From NCBI RefSeq assembly GCF_000744945.1, contig NZ_JQMX01000001.1, forward strand, positions 3,359,130 through 3,423,129: a stretch of 64,000 nucleotides of DNA, written 5' to 3'. This document shows, one piece after another, positions 62,813 to 64,000 of the stretch (positions are counted from its first letter, which is position 1; each line of letters opens with the position of its first letter). This DNA comes from Carnobacterium maltaromaticum DSM 20342. Lineage in GTDB: Bacteria; Bacillota; Bacilli; Lactobacillales; Carnobacteriaceae. The notes below the pieces were generated by a model. It was not told the DNA's origin. It worked only from the letters and a program-made list of their open reading frames with translations, and searched no databases. Both the position numbers and the translations under genes were made by a program.

Positions 62813-64000
62813 ATGGACTCAGAAAAAAGAGAGAATCAAAATGTAAAAAAAGCCATGCTTCTATCCATTATTCCTGGTTTAGGACAATTTTATAACGGGC
62901 AAAAATTTAAAGGTTTCATATTTCTAGGTTTAGCCATCATTTTTGTAGTTGAGATGATTTTATTTGGTTTTAGTGCTTTTAACGGATTAATCACGTTAGG
63001 TTCTACACCTATGGAAGATCATTCACTCTTTCTAATGATTGAAGGAACATTACAATTAATCATTACAATTCTATTTATTTTCTTTTATGTGATTAACATC
63101 AATGATGCCAAACGTGTTGCAAAAATTTGGCGTTCTGGCGGTAAAGTAAACCAAACAGCAAAAGAAATCATCGCAAATATGTTAGATAATGGATTTCCTT
63201 ATTTGTTAACTTTTCCAGCCTACATTGCTATGATATTTACGATTATTTTCCCAGTATTAGTGACGGTATTCATGGCCTTCACAAACTATGATTTTTATCA
63301 TATTCCACCAGCAAGTTTAATTGATTGGGTTGGATTTAAAAACTTTTTTAGTATCTTTTTCTTAAGTGCGTATCGCGATACGTTTGTCTCTGTTTTTAGT
63401 TGGACATTGATTTGGACACTTTGTGCATCCACGTTAGCGATTGTTCTTGGAGTATTTACGGCGGTTATAGCCAATCAAGATTTCATTAAAGGAAAAAGAT
63501 TTTTTGGAGTAATTTTCTTATTGCCATGGGCAGTACCTGCATTTATTACAATTATGAGTTTCTCAAATATGTTTAATGATAGTATCGGAGCGATTAATTC
63601 TCAAGTTATTCCGATGCTGAATCATCTACCATTTGTAGAAATTGGTGCAGTTGCTTGGAAAACAGATCCTTTTTGGACAAAAGTTGCCATCATTATGATT
63701 CAAGGTTGGTTAGGCTTCCCTTATATCTATGTTATGACTACTGGGATTCTTCAGTCAATTCCAGGTGAATTATATGAAGCAGCTAAAATTGATGGAGCAA
63801 ATGCGATTCAACGATTTACACAAATTACAATGCCGATGATTTTATTTGTAGCTGCTCCAATTTTTGTCACTCAATACACTGGAAACTTTAACAACTTCTC
63901 GATGATTTACTTGTTCAATGCGGGTGGCCCCGGAAGTGTGGGTGGCGGAGCAGGATCGACAGATATCTTAATTTCTTGGATTTTTAAACTAACGACAGGG
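62813..64000 (+). CDS. malF: Maltose-type ABC transporter permease (MalF/MalC), 5' part
   Basis: Membrane permease of the maltodextrin importer. ATG 62813 behind AAAGGGAG; the frame stays open to the end of the window (396 codons seen). It begins MDSEKRENQNVKKAMLLSII, then PGLGQFYNGQKFKGFIFLGL, an N-terminal two-span extension typical of Gram-positive MalC. More spans follow, and the ATPase-contact EAA loop reads EAAKIDGANAIQRFTQITMP. The 3' end lies outside the window. Confidence 0.92.
   Translation, partial: MDSEKRENQNVKKAMLLSIIPGLGQFYNGQKFKGFIFLGLAIIFVVEMILFGFSAFNGLITLGSTPMEDHSLFLMIEGTLQLIITILFIFFYVININDAKRVAKIWRSGGKVNQTAKEIIANMLDNGFPYLLTFPAYIAMIFTIIFPVLVTVFMAFTNYDFYHIPPASLIDWVGFKNFFSIFFLSAYRDTFVSVFSWTLIWTLCASTLAIVLGVFTAVIANQDFIKGKRFFGVIFLLPWAVPAFITIMSFSNMFNDSIGAINSQVIPMLNHLPFVEIGAVAWKTDPFWTKVAIIMIQGWLGFPYIYVMTTGILQSIPGELYEAAKIDGANAIQRFTQITMPMILFVAAPIFVTQYTGNFNNFSMIYLFNAGGPGSVGGGAGSTDILISWIFKLTTG

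Overview
The window looks like a chromosomal segment of a low-GC Gram-positive lactic acid bacterium, most likely Carnobacterium or a near relative. The reasons are its AT-rich codon use, strong AGGAGG-type ribosome binding sites, a sigma-54-driven cellobiose/lactose-type PTS operon, a CpsC/CpsD/CpsB polysaccharide regulator set, an Mga-like regulator, PerR, and a maltodextrin locus led by a LacI-family regulator. The species call is an inference from gene content; no database was searched.

Layout. 1-3430: end of a PTS EIIC gene, three EIIB genes, an EIIA gene and three small associated genes; a textbook sigma-54 promoter (1637-1653) drives the second half. 3542-3614: tRNA-Arg(CCT). 3751-4685: a frameshifted membrane/coiled-coil gene. 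4884-11261: housekeeping and membrane genes (M29 aminopeptidase, two paralogous TetR regulators, DUF1361 protein, flavodoxin, methionine aminopeptidase, YihY protein).

11734-38015 is a long surface-polysaccharide locus. It begins with cpsC, a cpsD split by an IS1380-family element (12515-14188, 17-bp perfect inverted repeats, 5-bp target duplication) and cpsB. Next come genes resembling the di-N-acetylbacillosamine route (4,6-dehydratase, aminotransferase, acetyltransferase, initiating sugar-phosphate transferase), a UDP-HexNAc 6-dehydrogenase and 4-epimerase pair, four GT4 glycosyltransferases, an EpsG/Wzy-like polymerase, a Wzx flippase and an LCP ligase. The 3' part is a mosaic. A full LCP gene is followed by a decayed galU start and a decayed glycosyltransferase, then intact capE/capF/capG (UDP-L-FucNAc pathway), then a 5' polymerase stub abutting a second, truncated LCP gene and an intact galU. 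The locus closes with mnaA. I read this as the scar of recombination between two polysaccharide loci.

38091-55939 is mostly single genes and short operons: deoxynucleoside kinase, DUF4870 proteins, M20 peptidase, YitT, a GltS-like membrane protein, AI-2E family transporter, rlmD, recX-mutY, an Mga-like regulator, DUF402 phosphatase, an SGNH-like protein lacking its catalytic residues, an aromatic acid exporter-like protein, hemL and perR. 56088-64000 is a maltodextrin locus: LacI-family regulator, a GH13 glucosidase frameshifted at an A7 tract, a neopullulanase-type GH13, a tandem 82-bp structured repeat, a maltose-binding lipoprotein and the start of its permease. Two identical-pattern palindromes (TGTTA-N-CG-N-TAACA) precede the glucosidase and the binding-protein genes and are likely shared operators.

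The most noteworthy observations are the IS insertion in cpsD, where the IS end and target duplication rebuild a ribosome binding site and in-frame start; the duplicated LCP-galU scar with a seemingly orphaned FucNAc pathway; and the predicted bacillosamine pathway in a Gram-positive capsule locus. I found no CRISPR array, prophage, defence island or clearly unprecedented system.
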